The notes beneath the pieces were generated by a model. It had not been told where the DNA came from, searched no databases, and saw nothing but the letters and a program-made list of their open reading frames with translations. A DNA stretch of 64,000 nucleotides from Halopseudomonas litoralis. GTDB taxonomy: Bacteria > Pseudomonadota > Gammaproteobacteria > Pseudomonadales > Pseudomonadaceae. The DNA lies in the NCBI RefSeq assembly GCF_900105005.1, contig NZ_LT629748.1, positions 3,596,001 to 3,660,000 of the forward strand. Direction: 5' to 3'. This document shows positions 1 to 9,120 of this stretch, one piece after another. The stretch's first letter is position 1. Each line of letters begins with the position of its first letter. Position numbers and translations under genes: made by a program.

Positions 1-259
1 CTATCAACGAGTCAGGACTACTGGCAGTCAAAGATACTTTGAAGGCCTCGTCCGGTGGCAGTAGAGCTGCTGGGACGGCCTTTGCGCCGCCAAACCAGCC
101 TTTGAATGAGTCAAAAATGTCACTGCTTGCCGAGTTTACTGGCAACGATGATGTATTCGAGACAATGGGGAGAGCTTGATTCTCCTGTGCAACGGTGATG
201 TTTGGCAAGTATGCCAGCATCAATATCACAGCTGATAAGACTATGCGTTTGATTTTCAC
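1..259 (-). CDS. dsbD: Thiol:disulfide interchange protein DsbD, N-terminal part (cut by window edge)
   Basis: Reading leftward from a GTG at 259, the frame stays open to the window edge. It encodes a signal peptide (KIKR, then a hydrophobic run ending near VAQ) followed by a segment containing FLPPDEAF-like LLPPDEAFKVSL, which is typical of the first periplasmic (alpha) domain of DsbD. DsbD carries reducing power from cytoplasmic thioredoxin across the inner membrane to periplasmic thiol proteins. Only about 86 residues are visible, so the catalytic cysteines and membrane part lie outside. No strong ribosome site precedes the GTG, so the exact start is uncertain. A separate split DsbD-like pair is at 22562-24356. 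Confidence 0.72.
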   Translation of the reverse strand, partial: MKIKRIVLSAVILMLAYLPNITVAQENQALPIVSNTSSLPVNSASSDIFDSFKGWFGGAKAVPAALLPPDEAFKVSLTASSPDSLI

Positions 260-308
260 TTCACGGGCTCGATGACAAAAAATAAATCTTTTATTAACAG
301 GTTGAAGC

Positions 309-1684
309 GGGACTGTCAGATTTTTTGTGTTCGGGCCGTTAATGGCCTGCCATCAGGTAGGCCCTCACTTACCAGGTCGGCCTGGTGAAGCGATCTTCGT
401 ATAGGATCGCGAACTGATTCATAGCGGCTTTCCAGTCATGTGCCGCGTTACCCCAGTTGGCAGTGATATTACGTAGCGCCAACCAGATCAACTTCGTCGC
501 GGCCTCATCCGTTGGGAAGTGGCCCCGGGTTTTAATGATCTTACGCAACTGAGCGTTGATGCTTTCAATCGCATTGGTCGTATAGATCACCTTTCGTATG
601 GCGGGCGGGAACACAAAGAACGGAATGACCCTATCCCACGCACGCCGCCAGGCTGCTGTGACCGTCGGGTACTGCTTACCCCATGGCCCAGCTTCAAACG
701 CGTCCAAAGCCTGCGCTGCGACCTCGGCGTTGAGCGCCTGATAGATGGGCTTGAGAGCTTTGGCCAGCTCTCTGCGCTTGTCCCAGCCTGCATAATCAAG
801 GCTGTTGCGGATCAGATGTACAATGCAGGTCTGCAAGGTGGTATCCGGGAACACCGCACTCAGGGCTTCAGGTATGCCCTTCAGGCCGTCAGTCACGGCG
901 ATCAATATATCTTCTACGCCTCGGGTCTTCAGATCGTTGAACACCTTCATCCAGAATTTGGCGCCCTCCGTCGTTTCGATCCAGATGCCCAGAATATCCC
1001 GTGTACCGTCCGGTAACACCCCAAGCGCTAGGTAAACGGCCTTATTGCGAACCAGGCCCTCGTCCCGAATTTTGACCCTCAAGGCATCGAAAAAGATGAC
1101 CGGGTACATTGGCTCCAAGGGGCGTTGCTGCCAAGCGCTAATCTCTTCCAATACGGCATCGGTAACCGAACTGATGAAGTCATGAGAAACATCGGTTCCG
1201 TACTGCTCGGCCAGGAAGGCTCGGATTTCACGAACCGTCATGCCTCGGGCATACATGGCAATGATCTTGTCGTCAAAGCCGGTAAAGCGGCGCTCATGCT
1301 TGGGAATCAGGATCGGGGCAAAGCTGCCGTCGCGGTCTCGGGGGATGTCCAGACGCAGCGGGCCATCATCGGTGAGCACTGTCTTGCCGCTCCGGCCGTT
1401 ACGCTGGTTGCTCGCCCCCTCTGGGCGCTCAGCACCTTCAGGGTAGCCAAGGTGATGCCCTAGCTCGGCACCAAGGGCCCGCTCGATCAACGCCTTCTTG
1501 AACGCCATCGAGGCATCCTGAATGGCTTCAGCGCTCATCGGGCCATTGACGAACTGATCAATCAGCTCTTTGGGAATTGCTGGTAGGTCTCGCGGGGTTT
1601 CACGCCCCGGCTTCTTCTTGGTCGGCATACATGCATCCTCTGCTGCAACATGTTATGCCCAAACACAAAATTTATGACACCCCC
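309..1684 (-). mobile_element. IS256-family insertion sequence, copy 1
   Basis: A 1376-bp element with imperfect inverted repeats of about 28 bp (left end GGGACTGTCAG, right end read inward GGGGGTGTCAT) is flanked by an 8-bp direct repeat, GTTGAAGC, at 301-308 and 1685-1692. The repeat length fits the IS256 family. It carries one transposase gene. By reading, the sequence is identical to the copy at 52030-53405, which lies in the same orientation, so recent transposition is likely. It sits between the dsbD start and a DUF2933 gene. Confidence 0.93.
369..1628 (-). CDS. IS256-family (Mutator-type) transposase
   Basis: A 419-residue DDE transposase of the Mutator/IS256 class. Family features are the stretch VIFFDALRVKIRDEG with the first catalytic Asp, the ALGVLPDGTRDILGIW block, VTDGLKGIPEAL with the second Asp, CIVHLIRNS, and the C-terminal YTTNAIESINAQLRK with the catalytic Glu. 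Length is normal and the frame is intact, so the enzyme should be active. It fills most of the element at 309-1684. Confidence 0.96.
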   Translation of the reverse strand: MPTKKKPGRETPRDLPAIPKELIDQFVNGPMSAEAIQDASMAFKKALIERALGAELGHHLGYPEGAERPEGASNQRNGRSGKTVLTDDGPLRLDIPRDRDGSFAPILIPKHERRFTGFDDKIIAMYARGMTVREIRAFLAEQYGTDVSHDFISSVTDAVLEEISAWQQRPLEPMYPVIFFDALRVKIRDEGLVRNKAVYLALGVLPDGTRDILGIWIETTEGAKFWMKVFNDLKTRGVEDILIAVTDGLKGIPEALSAVFPDTTLQTCIVHLIRNSLDYAGWDKRRELAKALKPIYQALNAEVAAQALDAFEAGPWGKQYPTVTAAWRRAWDRVIPFFVFPPAIRKVIYTTNAIESINAQLRKIIKTRGHFPTDEAATKLIWLALRNITANWGNAAHDWKAAMNQFAILYEDRFTRPTW

Positions 1685-1743
1685 GTTGAAGCTTGCTCAT
1701 TGCTCCACGATATTTGTGGCTATTTAAGCATCAAGAGGTTTTT

Positions 1744-2004
1744 TCAAAATTCAATCTTTCTTTTTAACTGTTCATCCTGCGCAGGATTATAAGAATGAGT
1801 TGCTTCGTTTTTTTCACTATCCGTATGACAGGATTGCATGCTTTTCATCATGAACAACATCATCAACGGGCAAAGCAGCAAGAATAAAAACGGGCTTACC
1901 CCCATAAGCCATTCGCGGGAGCTAGGGAAAACCACATAAACCCCAGTAACCAGAGCTGCTAGCCAAAGACCGGCTTTCAACATCGTTTTAATGTCGCATT
2001 TCAT
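1744..2004 (-). CDS. DUF2933 family small membrane protein
   Basis: An 86-residue protein starting at an ATG preceded by AGGAG. It has two predicted membrane segments (KAGLWLAALVTGVYVVF and FLFLLLCPLMMLFMM), and the CPLMMLFMM signature is typical of DUF2933. The hydrophilic tail contains Cys and His residues. Members often lie in metal-resistance islands, especially copper ones, but their role is not established. The IS256 copy ends about 60 bp beyond its stop. Confidence 0.75.
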   Translation of the reverse strand: MKCDIKTMLKAGLWLAALVTGVYVVFPSSREWLMGVSPFLFLLLCPLMMLFMMKSMQSCHTDSEKNEATHSYNPAQDEQLKRKIEF

Positions 2005-2086
2005 TTTTTCACTCCTGACGGGAATTCTGGCATGGCCTGCAGTATCAACATTACCCCGTAGCGCCTGTCAGGTAGATTGCTCTTTC

Positions 2087-2102
2087 ATTACAACGTTGTA
2101 AT
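2087..2102. promoter_or_regulatory. 16-bp perfect palindrome, candidate operator
   Basis: ATTACAACGTTGTAAT is a perfect palindrome about 140 bp before the YVTN gene start and about 80 bp upstream of the divergent DUF2933 gene. It resembles a dimeric repressor or response-regulator site. The binding protein is unknown and no cognate regulator gene adjoins it. Confidence 0.4.
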
Positions 2103-2242
2103 CCATGAGAAGGCGTTTCATATTGGGTATTGCTTTGGGGGATGACAAAAAGGTAATCAAGCCGTCATCTAATGGTCAGCAGTCACCGAATATAGTTTTC
2201 ATAGGTTATCGACACTTCCATGCCCGCCCGGAGATTTATATC

Positions 2243-3277
2243 ATGCTCAAGCTTCGACCTATCCTCGTCTCAATTTCATTAGCCCTCTCCATTGGTACGG
2301 CCCACGCGGCACCCATGCCTGATGGTGTCGTTTATAGTGCCAATGAGGGTGACGGCTCCATTAGCGCAATTGAGTTGCGTACCGGGGCTGTGAGCACTAC
2401 AAGTATTTCCATCACGCCCCATAACGTTCAGATATCCCCCGATGGGCAAATATTGCTCGCTGTAGGTAGCCCGAAATCTGGATCGAAAGAGCATGGCGAT
2501 CATGGTGGCCATGGCCAAACGGAAGCTGGTGATAAAGGTCTACTGCTACTGGAGTCTGAGCAGCCAGCAAACGTATTGAAGGCGCTGCCTTCAGGCAACC
2601 ATCCTGCCCATGTCGTTACCAGCCAGGACGGGCGCTATGCCTACATCACAAATACGGATAATGATCTTTTGACCGTCGTTGATACGCAGTTGGAAATCGT
2701 TGCTGCAGAAGTAGATACTGGAAGCTATCCCCATGGCTTACGCCTGAGCCCGGATGGTGCTGAACTCTATATCGCCAATGTCACTGATAATAGCGTATCG
2801 GTTATAGATACGGAAAATCTCAAGGAAACGGCACGAATTCATGTGGGCCAAGCTCCTGTTCAGGTGGCTTACACGCCGGATGGTAAATACGTGTATGTTT
2901 CATTGCGGGATGAGAATAAGGTTGCGATCATAGATACCGAGACGAGAGAAGTGGTTGATCGTGTTAGCGTAGGACGCAATCCTATCCAGCTATTCGCCGC
3001 ATCAGACGCTAAAATGTATGTCGCGAACCAGGGCGATGCGGCCGACCCAGATGATAGTGTTACTGTAATTGATACAAACAACAGGACAGTTGTGAGTACG
3101 ATAGTAACGGGGAAAGGGGCGCACGGTCTGGTGGCCAGTGATGACGGAGATTTTATGTTCGTCACCAATAACGTGGATAATACGGTAAGCGCCATTGATG
3201 TAAGGAAAGAAAAGGTAATCGCCACGTTTTTGGTTGGCCCAAATCCGAATGGCATCACCTATCGCAGCGTTCGTTAG
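2243..3277 (+). CDS. YVTN-repeat beta-propeller protein, exported
   Basis: The frame is open from further upstream, but the ATG at 2243 is preferred because it begins a clean signal peptide (MLKLRP, hydrophobic core, cleavage near AHA-AP). The mature protein of about 320 residues is made of roughly 40-residue repeats with motifs such as YVYVSLRDENKVAIIDTETREVV and AYITNTDNDLLTVVDT, the YVTN/YncE type of seven-bladed propeller. A His-rich insert (HGDHGGHGQ) around residues 85-95 could bind metal. The location is probably periplasmic. The substrate is unknown. A strong hairpin follows the gene. Confidence 0.8.
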   Translation: MLKLRPILVSISLALSIGTAHAAPMPDGVVYSANEGDGSISAIELRTGAVSTTSISITPHNVQISPDGQILLAVGSPKSGSKEHGDHGGHGQTEAGDKGLLLLESEQPANVLKALPSGNHPAHVVTSQDGRYAYITNTDNDLLTVVDTQLEIVAAEVDTGSYPHGLRLSPDGAELYIANVTDNSVSVIDTENLKETARIHVGQAPVQVAYTPDGKYVYVSLRDENKVAIIDTETREVVDRVSVGRNPIQLFAASDAKMYVANQGDAADPDDSVTVIDTNNRTVVSTIVTGKGAHGLVASDDGDFMFVTNNVDNTVSAIDVRKEKVIATFLVGPNPNGITYRSVR

Positions 3278-3309
3278 TTATCTCCTACCAGCTTCGATAA
3301 AGCTAAAGC

Positions 3310-3343
3310 AGCCCGGCCTTCAGTCCAACCTGAAGGCCGGGCT
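3310..3343. terminator. Hairpin with perfect 14-bp stem
   Basis: AGCCCGGCCTTCAG and CTGAAGGCCGGGCT pair around a 6-base loop between the propeller gene and the methyltransferase gene. No long T run follows, so it may act as a terminator or as an mRNA-stabilising structure. Confidence 0.6.
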
Positions 3344-3365
3344 GAATATTCAGTAGAGGAGTCAG

Positions 3366-4184
3366 ATGATGGATAGACAATTTCAACCAAACCTGGGGCC
3401 CGCAGAGGTATACGAACGCTATCTCAGCCGGAATATTGCAGATCCGTGGGCACGTGTGCTGCTTGACCTGGTTTCCCCCCAGCCAGGTGACCATGTTCTG
3501 GATCTGGCATGCGGTACGGGTAGTGTGGCAAGGCAGGTTGCGCCGCTGGCCGGGGAGGATGGTCGCGTTGTTGCGGTCGATATAAATCCAGACATGTTGA
3601 AGGTCGGCAGCAAACAACAGATTCCGGACGGGGCCGCCATCATCTGGCACTCAGGGGATGCCACGCAGCTCGACCTTCCGGATAACGAATTCGATATTAT
3701 TTTCTGCCAACAAGGGTTTCAGTTTTTCCCAGACCAGCCTGCAGCTGTGCTCGAAATGCGACGGGTACTGCGTTCCGGTGGTAAAGTAGTTGTCAGCGTA
3801 TGGCAGTCGTTAAACCAGCAGCCCTTATTCCAAATCCTGTTTTCTTCAATTTCAAAGCATCTTGATGTGCCAGTTGCTGATTTGGATATCGCGTTTTCTT
3901 TGGGTAATGAAGAAACGCTGCATCAATTATTCAGCACCCAATTCAAAGATGTGCAGGTCGCCGCTATAACTTTACCTGTCCGAATTCCTGAACCTGAAAA
4001 ATTTGTACAAATTTCAATATTAGGGGCTGCTACTTCGATTCCATCATTTGCAAACATGGATGCTACAAGCCGTCTTGCCCTCATAGAGAAGGTGACTAGC
4101 GATACGCTTGCGGCCGTGCAGGGGTTTGCGGAAGGAGGAGTTTTGGTTTTCGACATGAGCACGCATATTGTGGTTCTGAGTTGA
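3366..4184 (+). CDS. Class I SAM-dependent methyltransferase (UbiE-like)
   Basis: A 272-residue protein with the SAM-binding motif I HVLDLACGTGSVARQV near residue 45, the acidic loop VVAVDINPDML, motif GDATQLDLPDNEFDIIFCQQGFQFFPD and the VLRSGGKVVVSVW strand, as in UbiE or methyltransferase-11 proteins. The substrate cannot be read from sequence. AGAGGAG at 3355-3361 supports the ATG at 3366, or the adjacent ATG at 3369, which has better spacing. It lies just after the hairpin and may be read through from the propeller gene. Confidence 0.82.
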   Translation: MMDRQFQPNLGPAEVYERYLSRNIADPWARVLLDLVSPQPGDHVLDLACGTGSVARQVAPLAGEDGRVVAVDINPDMLKVGSKQQIPDGAAIIWHSGDATQLDLPDNEFDIIFCQQGFQFFPDQPAAVLEMRRVLRSGGKVVVSVWQSLNQQPLFQILFSSISKHLDVPVADLDIAFSLGNEETLHQLFSTQFKDVQVAAITLPVRIPEPEKFVQISILGAATSIPSFANMDATSRLALIEKVTSDTLAAVQGFAEGGVLVFDMSTHIVVLS

Positions 4185-4666
4185 CAGCGAGCCAGTGTCA
4201 TCGTTTACCTAGATAAAGCAGAAGACGCTATCGGTTTACGGGGCTTTCAAACACTGGGTTCGCGTCTGCCTTGATGTTAGACAGGTATACAATCTTTGCC
4301 TCTTGGCCAAAACAGCCGTTTTATCAAAAGCTAGCGGTTTTCTTTCGCATTCGAGCCTAATGAAGGCAAAGCATTTCCAGCGCAGTGTGACTGCCACGAC
4401 CTTGACAACCTCTGGCTGTTCGACAATCATCACTCATGTATTCCGTCGTCCACGCCCGGTAATCGTGGAGCCCTTAGCGCTGAGAAGCGCCTCCTTTGAG
4501 CGGCTGCGCATTCCGAAAAGCCGCCAGCACCCGGTGCTGAATGCTCGTCTCATCACGCTTTATCGCTTGACCTCAAATCCGCGGTACCCACCTTGCGGGG
4601 AATGCTTTCCCTGCAAGGGAAAAGCTGTCTCCGCTTTTCAGCACGTTCAGAAATCGGAGAATTGCC
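4185..4666. other. Gene-poor region with ICE-type leader
   Basis: No convincing gene. The part from about 4421 to the DUF3577 start contains GC-rich short hairpins (for example CCCTGCAAGGG) of the kind found before ICE replication or maintenance genes. It is repeated almost unchanged at 28589-28831. Confidence 0.5.
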
Positions 4667-5104
4667 ATGAGCGCTACTCAAACCTCAGAAACCAAATACT
4701 TTGACCTTCACACCACTGGTATCGGTTACCTCAATCGCCTGCGGGAGGTGACTCCGCGCAAGGGAAAACCTTTCATGGCTGTGACCGTCGCCGCTCTGAA
4801 GGGGGCGACTGATGCTGTCGAGTACACCTACGTTGATTGCAATGTTGTCGGCGAAGAGGCTGAAAAGCAGATTCGTCGTTGCCAACAAGCGGTAGATGCT
4901 GAAATGAAGGTTCTGGTTGGCTTCCGGATTGGTGACATCTGGCCGGATGTTTTTACCTACCAGAATGGCCCCAAGCAGGGTCAGGCCGGTGTTTCACTGA
5001 AAGGTCGACTGCTGTATATCGGCTGGATCAAGATAAACGGCAAGATGGTCTACCAGGCCAAAGCGGTCACTGCCATGCCTGAACAGGAGCAAGAGGTAGC
5101 CTGA
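4667..5104 (+). CDS. DUF3577 / STY4534-family ICE protein
   Basis: A 145-residue protein recognised as the STY4534-like family (DUF3577) carried by SPI-7- and PAGI-type integrative conjugative elements, and thought to act in element replication or maintenance. Family blocks include YFDLHTTGIGYLNRLREVTP near the N-terminus, YVDCNVVGEEAE, and WPDVFTYQNGPKQGQAGVSLKGRLLYIGWIKINGK in the C-terminal half. The frame is intact and preceded by GGAGA. The truncated radC-like gene follows 114 bp downstream, a common ICE order. A truncated copy is at 28832-29038. Confidence 0.83.
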   Translation: MSATQTSETKYFDLHTTGIGYLNRLREVTPRKGKPFMAVTVAALKGATDAVEYTYVDCNVVGEEAEKQIRRCQQAVDAEMKVLVGFRIGDIWPDVFTYQNGPKQGQAGVSLKGRLLYIGWIKINGKMVYQAKAVTAMPEQEQEVA

Positions 5105-5218
5105 TTTCAGGGCAGAGCAACCGCCCTTTCATATTCAATACACTCAAACCCATCGGGGAGCAATCTCACTCCCGGCGGGCGTGATGATTCTCCCCTTATT
5201 TCTGTTCGGAGAATCGAC

Positions 5219-5416
5219 ATGCTTTCAAAACAATTGTTGGTGGAAAATCCGCAGGGACATTACGCCCCGGCAACCATGGATCAGGTGTTCGAAGCTGCTC
5301 GGGATGCCATGCAGCAAAAGTTCCGCCGCGGAACAGCCTTCACCGCCCCAAGTGCTGTCAAAGAATATCTTTGGGTCCAGATGGTTAACTATGAACACGA
5401 AGTATTCGTTGCACTA
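5219..5416 (+). pseudogene. RadC/JAB-domain ICE protein, 5' part, broken by IS21
   Basis: Starts at an ATG after CGGAGAAT and reads about 66 codons of a RadC-like (MPN/JAB) protein: QLLVENPQGHYAPATMDQVFEAAR, later YEHEVFVAL. It then runs into the IS21 element at 5417. Joining 5416 to 7874, with one copy of the CACTA duplication, gives VALFLDNQHRLIA, the expected continuation. A second IS destroys the rest. Intact relatives have about 160 residues with an HxHPSG metal site. Confidence 0.85.
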
Positions 5417-5534
5417 TGTTAATGGCCAATTAAACTGACCCACCTCTGGCCAACAATTTTGACCCACCCATGGTGGCACTGGCCACCGATCCATGTAGCG
5501 TCACCCGCCTTATGCACAGGCCGGGGACAGATCA

Positions 5535-7070
5535 TTGAAGGAGTGGGTTGTGATTCACAAGATCAAGGGGTTGTACGACCAGGGCCGGGGTTTGTCGGTC
5601 CGTGCCATCAGCCGTGAGCTGGGGATTTCCCGGAATACCGTACGCAAGTATCTTCACCTGGATGAAACGCAGATCAGCGTCGCCATTGCTGACCCTTCGC
5701 GGACCAAGCTGCTCGACGGGCACCGTGATTATCTGATCAATCAGCTGATCCAGTTTCCAGCACTCAGTGCGGTCAAGTTGGCCCGACGTCTGAGAGAGCG
5801 CAGCGTTGATCTGGCGGTATCTGACCGGAGCATCCGCCGGTATGTACAAACGCTCAAGCAGCAGGTTGCCTGCGGCCAGTTCCGCTATTACGAACCGGTC
5901 GTTGAGTCGGTGCCGGGCGTTCAGTGCCAGGTCGATCCCGGTGAGTTGCGTGGCGTCATGATCGGCGGCGTGGAGCGCGTGGTGCATTTTGTGGTTTTTG
6001 TGTTGTCCTGTTCCCGGCTAATGTATGTCGGCCTGAGCTTCCGTCCGTTGGATACCGAGCGTTTTATCCAGATGCATGACGAGGCATTCCGTTACTTCGG
6101 CGGCGTCACTGAGGAGTGCATTTACGACCAGACCAAGATGGTGGTGATCAGCGAGCAATATCGAGAGCTGACGCTCAACCAGCGCTTCCACCAGTATGCA
6201 ACCACGGCTGGCTATCGTATCCATGCCTGTGAGGGCTATGACCCGGAGAGCAAGGGCAAGGTGGAGGCCGGCGTCAAGTACGTCAAGCGTGACTGTTTCT
6301 ATGGCGAGCAATTTGCGGACGAGAACGCCGTTCACCAGCATCTGCATGACTGGCTTGAGACCGTAGCCAATGCGCGTGTGCACGGCACGACCGGACAGCA
6401 TCCTCGGGAGCATTTCGAGGCGCTGGAGCGCAGCCAGCTCAAGCCCTATCTGGTCCCGCAGAGCCTGCTGCACTTGATGCCTGCAAGAGAAACGCGCAAG
6501 GTCGACAAGACCGGGCTGATCTCCTGGCAGGCTAACAAGTATTCGGTACCCATGGCTTGGCAGCAAGCCCGTGTCGGTGTCAGCGCACAGGACAACCAGC
6601 TGCTGATCCATGACCTGGAGAGCGGCGAGCTCATCGCCACCCATGACCTGTGCAAGGCCAAGGGCCGGATGATCAAGAACAACAACCACTACCGAGACCA
6701 GACCCAGCGCATTACCGATCTGGAACACAGCATTGATGCGATCCTCTCCGATGATCTGGGCTCTGCCCTGTGCCAATTGCTTAAGCGGACCTCACCGCGT
6801 ATCTACAAGGACCAACTGGTCGCCGTGCGTGATCTGCTCATGGCCCACGCGCCGGTTGATACCAAGCTGTTGGGTGAGTTGTGCGAGCGCAGCGAGCTGA
6901 CCGCCACCGGACTCAGGCGCTACCTCGAAGCCTGGCAGCAAGCCAGGGCGCGAGGACGCGCCATCAGTGACCGCGAGTATGCGCCGGAGGCGGGTAGCCG
7001 CGTCGGCCATGCCGATCTGAATGCTTACGCCCACGTTGGCCAGTCGACTGGCCACGGAGTGACCCCATGA
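5535..7070 (+). CDS. istA: IS21-family transposase IstA
   Basis: A 511-residue transposase. The N-terminal helix-turn-helix region (LSVRAISRELGISRNTVRKYL) is followed by an RNase H-like DDE core with QVDPGELRGVMIGG, CIYDQTKMVV and the Glu in YDPESKGKVEAGVKYVKRDC, and a C-terminal Mu-type domain (SWQANKYSVPMAWQQARVGV). The stop overlaps the istB start by 4 bases, the usual coupled arrangement. Full length. Confidence 0.95.
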   Translation: MKEWVVIHKIKGLYDQGRGLSVRAISRELGISRNTVRKYLHLDETQISVAIADPSRTKLLDGHRDYLINQLIQFPALSAVKLARRLRERSVDLAVSDRSIRRYVQTLKQQVACGQFRYYEPVVESVPGVQCQVDPGELRGVMIGGVERVVHFVVFVLSCSRLMYVGLSFRPLDTERFIQMHDEAFRYFGGVTEECIYDQTKMVVISEQYRELTLNQRFHQYATTAGYRIHACEGYDPESKGKVEAGVKYVKRDCFYGEQFADENAVHQHLHDWLETVANARVHGTTGQHPREHFEALERSQLKPYLVPQSLLHLMPARETRKVDKTGLISWQANKYSVPMAWQQARVGVSAQDNQLLIHDLESGELIATHDLCKAKGRMIKNNNHYRDQTQRITDLEHSIDAILSDDLGSALCQLLKRTSPRIYKDQLVAVRDLLMAHAPVDTKLLGELCERSELTATGLRRYLEAWQQARARGRAISDREYAPEAGSRVGHADLNAYAHVGQSTGHGVTP

Positions 7071-7807
7071 GCCTACTCGATAGCACCGTAGCGCAGTACC
7101 GCAGCCTTCGCCTCAGCGCGACCGCCGGTGAACTGACCGCCCTGCTGGCCAGGGCTGAAGCCAATGAGATGTCTTACCTGAATTTCGCCCAGTCGTTGGT
7201 TGAGCATGAGATCAACGCCCGTTCGAGTAGTCGTGTGAGCCGCAACCTCAAACAGGCCCAGTTCCCCTCGGAGAAGCACCTGGAGGCCTTTGATTACCGG
7301 CATCAGACCACGATCACCAAGCGACAGGTCAGTGCCTTGCTGGACTTCAGCTTTATCGATAACCGCGACAACCTGGTGTTCATTGGGCCACCGGGGGTGG
7401 GCAAGACCCACCTGGCCATTGGGATTGGCCACAAGGCCGTCCAGGCTGGCTACAAGGTGCTGTTCCGCACTGCACTGGCACTGGTCGAGGACCTGGAGTT
7501 GGCGGAGATGAAGGGCGAGCTGAAGAAGCGACTGAACCAGCTGAGCAAGTACGATGTGCTGATCATCGATGAGCTGGGCTACCTGCCGATGACCCGTCAG
7601 GCCCGGTATAACCTGTTCCAGTTGATCAACAACTTGTACGAGTACCGCTCGGTGATCCTGACCACCAACAAGGACTTCACCAGCTGGGGCGAGTTCTTCC
7701 ATAACGACAACGTGGCAGTGCCCATCATTGACCGTGTAATCCACCATTCACACATTTTTATGCTGGGAGGGGAGAGCTACCGCTTGAAGCAGAAAACCGC
7801 CGGTTAG
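7067..7807 (+). CDS. istB: IS21-family helper ATPase IstB
   Basis: A 246-residue DnaA/DnaC-like AAA+ ATPase with Walker A GPPGVGKTHLAIG near residue 104, Walker B DVLIIDELGYLPM near 165, and sensor region SVILTTNKDFTSWGEFF. IstB assembles on target DNA and promotes IstA transposition. It is translated from an ATG overlapping the istA stop. Intact. Confidence 0.96.
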   Translation: MSLLDSTVAQYRSLRLSATAGELTALLARAEANEMSYLNFAQSLVEHEINARSSSRVSRNLKQAQFPSEKHLEAFDYRHQTTITKRQVSALLDFSFIDNRDNLVFIGPPGVGKTHLAIGIGHKAVQAGYKVLFRTALALVEDLELAEMKGELKKRLNQLSKYDVLIIDELGYLPMTRQARYNLFQLINNLYEYRSVILTTNKDFTSWGEFFHNDNVAVPIIDRVIHHSHIFMLGGESYRLKQKTAG

Positions 7808-7873
7808 CGGTGAGCAAGTGGGTCAATTCTATTGGCCAAAAGTGGGTCAAAATTAATGGCCATTGACACACTA

Positions 7874-7907
7874 TTTCTCGATAACCAGCATCGCTTGATT
7901 GCTTGTA
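7874..7907 (+). pseudogene. RadC-like gene, middle fragment between two insertions
   Basis: This short stretch reads FLDNQHRLIACT in frame with the fragment ending at 5416 after removal of the IS21 element. It is then cut by the IS3 element that starts at about 7908. A degenerate piece of the C-terminal half lies beyond 9120. Confidence 0.7.
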
Positions 7908-7936
7908 CGGGTTCTACCCCGCTTCCACGGACGGTT

Positions 7937-8773
7937 TTAAAGAGCCGAAAACTTCAGATCTTGCTGAGCAACTCTACGACGCATTCGTGGGTTATGAAAC
8001 CGCTCAATATAGTCGAACAGATCCGCTCGCGCTTCATCAAGTGTCCGGTACGATTGATGAGCAACACGCTCGCGCTTGAGTTGGCCGAAGAAGCCCTCAC
8101 AAGCCGCGTTATCGCCACAATGGCCAACGGCACTCATGCTGCAAACCAGCGTGTTTCGGCTCAGAAAGCGCTGATAGTCGACGCTGGTAAATTGGCTTCC
8201 CCTGTCAGAATGTAAAATGACCGACCAGTTACCCTGACGCTGCCAAATCGCCATCTCCACTGCCCGGATGACCATCTGCCTATCTTGGCGATGATGCATC
8301 GACCAGCCAATCACTAGCTTGCTGTACAGATCCAGCACTACACACAGGAAGAGCTTGCCCTCCAGCGTGGCTATCTCCGTGATATCCGTGACCCATTTGC
8401 GCTCCGGCTCCAAGGCATTGAAGTCGCGTTCCAGTAGATTTTCCACACCTGCTGGGCGGCCAGACGTTACTCGGCCAAAGCCACGTCTCTTCCTGCGCGG
8501 CCAACCTTGAATTTGCTCTGCGGCCATCAAGCGAGCAACACGGTTCAGGCTGGCGGTTTCAGCTTCGAATAGGAGATCCTCGTGCATGCGAGGCGCACCT
8601 ATTGCACCGCGGCTATCCTCATGGATCTCACGAATACGCTTTATCAGGCGCGCATTATCCTGAGCGCGTGGGCTTGGCTCACGATCTTGCCAGTCGTAAT
8701 AGCCACTGGCAGACACCTTCAAACAACGGCACATCAGTCGGACTGGGTACTCGTTGCGGCAGCGCTGGATCAC
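7937..8773 (-). CDS. IS3-family transposase OrfB
   Basis: A 278-residue integrase-core protein: HTH_21-like N-terminus ([14 protein letters not shown]), [11 protein letters not shown] with the first catalytic Asp, [11 protein letters not shown] with the second, and [15 protein letters not shown] with the Glu. Its start overlaps the end of orfA by 4 bases, consistent with the programmed frameshift that makes the fused IS3 transposase. The C-terminus reaches to within about 30 bp of the inverted repeat. Confidence 0.94.
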   Translation of the reverse strand: MIQRCRNEYPVRLMCRCLKVSASGYYDWQDREPSPRAQDNARLIKRIREIHEDSRGAIGAPRMHEDLLFEAETASLNRVARLMAAEQIQGWPRRKRRGFGRVTSGRPAGVENLLERDFNALEPERKWVTDITEIATLEGKLFLCVVLDLYSKLVIGWSMHHRQDRQMVIRAVEMAIWQRQGNWSVILHSDRGSQFTSVDYQRFLSRNTLVCSMSAVGHCGDNAACEGFFGQLKRERVAHQSYRTLDEARADLFDYIERFHNPRMRRRVAQQDLKFSAL

Positions 8774-9057
8774 CGAGTACCGTTCGATGACTCCCTGGCA
8801 AAGTACGCTGCCGCGTCTTTTAAAAAATCACGTTCCTTCGTCACTCGGGCCAGCTCGCGCTTGAGGCGGGCAAGTTCTTCATCTCGCGGGTTGCCTGTGC
8901 CGGGAAAAGGCTTCTCAGCTGCTCGCGCCTCACGCACCCAGCGATTTAGCAAGCTTGGCGCCACCCCGATTATCTGACGACAACTGGTGCCTGAGCGACG
9001 GGCCAGTTCTACGGCCTCCCGTTTGAACTCCGGGCTATATTGTTTGCGCTTGGACAT
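8770..9057 (-). CDS. IS3-family transposase OrfA
   Basis: Ninety-five residues from the ATG at 9057 (the frame is open further upstream, but [18 protein letters not shown] is the family start). A helix-turn-helix of the IS3 OrfA type is followed by a leucine-zipper stretch ([23 protein letters not shown]). It binds the terminal repeats and acts with OrfB. Confidence 0.92.
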   Translation of the reverse strand: MSKRKQYSPEFKREAVELARRSGTSCRQIIGVAPSLLNRWVREARAAEKPFPGTGNPRDEELARLKRELARVTKERDFLKDAAAYFARESSNGTR

Positions 9058-9120
9058 GAACACTCCTATGACTCCACATGAGTCTACTTGAAAGTGTCCG
9101 TGGAAGCGGGGTAGAACCCG

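Larger units (their letters stand above)
5417..7868 (+). mobile_element. IS21-family insertion sequence
   Basis: About 2.45 kb with termini TGTTAATGGCC and, read inward from the right, TGTCAATGGCC. Multiple internal repeats containing GACCCAC and TTGGCCA lie near both ends. It is flanked by the 5-bp repeat CACTA at 5412-5416 and 7869-7873. It carries overlapping istA and istB. Removing it restores the radC-like frame exactly. Confidence 0.92.
7908..9120 (-). mobile_element. IS3-family element with 25-bp perfect inverted repeats
   Basis: CGGGTTCTACCCCGCTTCCA... at 7908-7932 is repeated perfectly as its reverse complement at 9096-9120. The 1213-bp unit holds overlapping orfA and orfB on the minus strand. 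No target duplication is visible (flanks GTA and AAG). The radC-like sequence is not contiguous across it, so a local deletion has probably followed insertion. Confidence 0.85.

Noticed and set aside
519..1016. Long plus-strand ORF inside the IS256 element
   Set aside because: It is the opposite-strand shadow of the transposase, repeated in copy 2, and has no family features.
5532..6776. Minus-strand ORFs opposite istA
   Set aside because: Shadows of the IS21 transposase with no independent start signals.
7832..8215. 127-residue ORF spanning the end of IS21 and the next IS
   Set aside because: Only the LDNQHRLIAC part is meaningful, as a radC-like fragment; the rest is antisense to the IS3 transposase.
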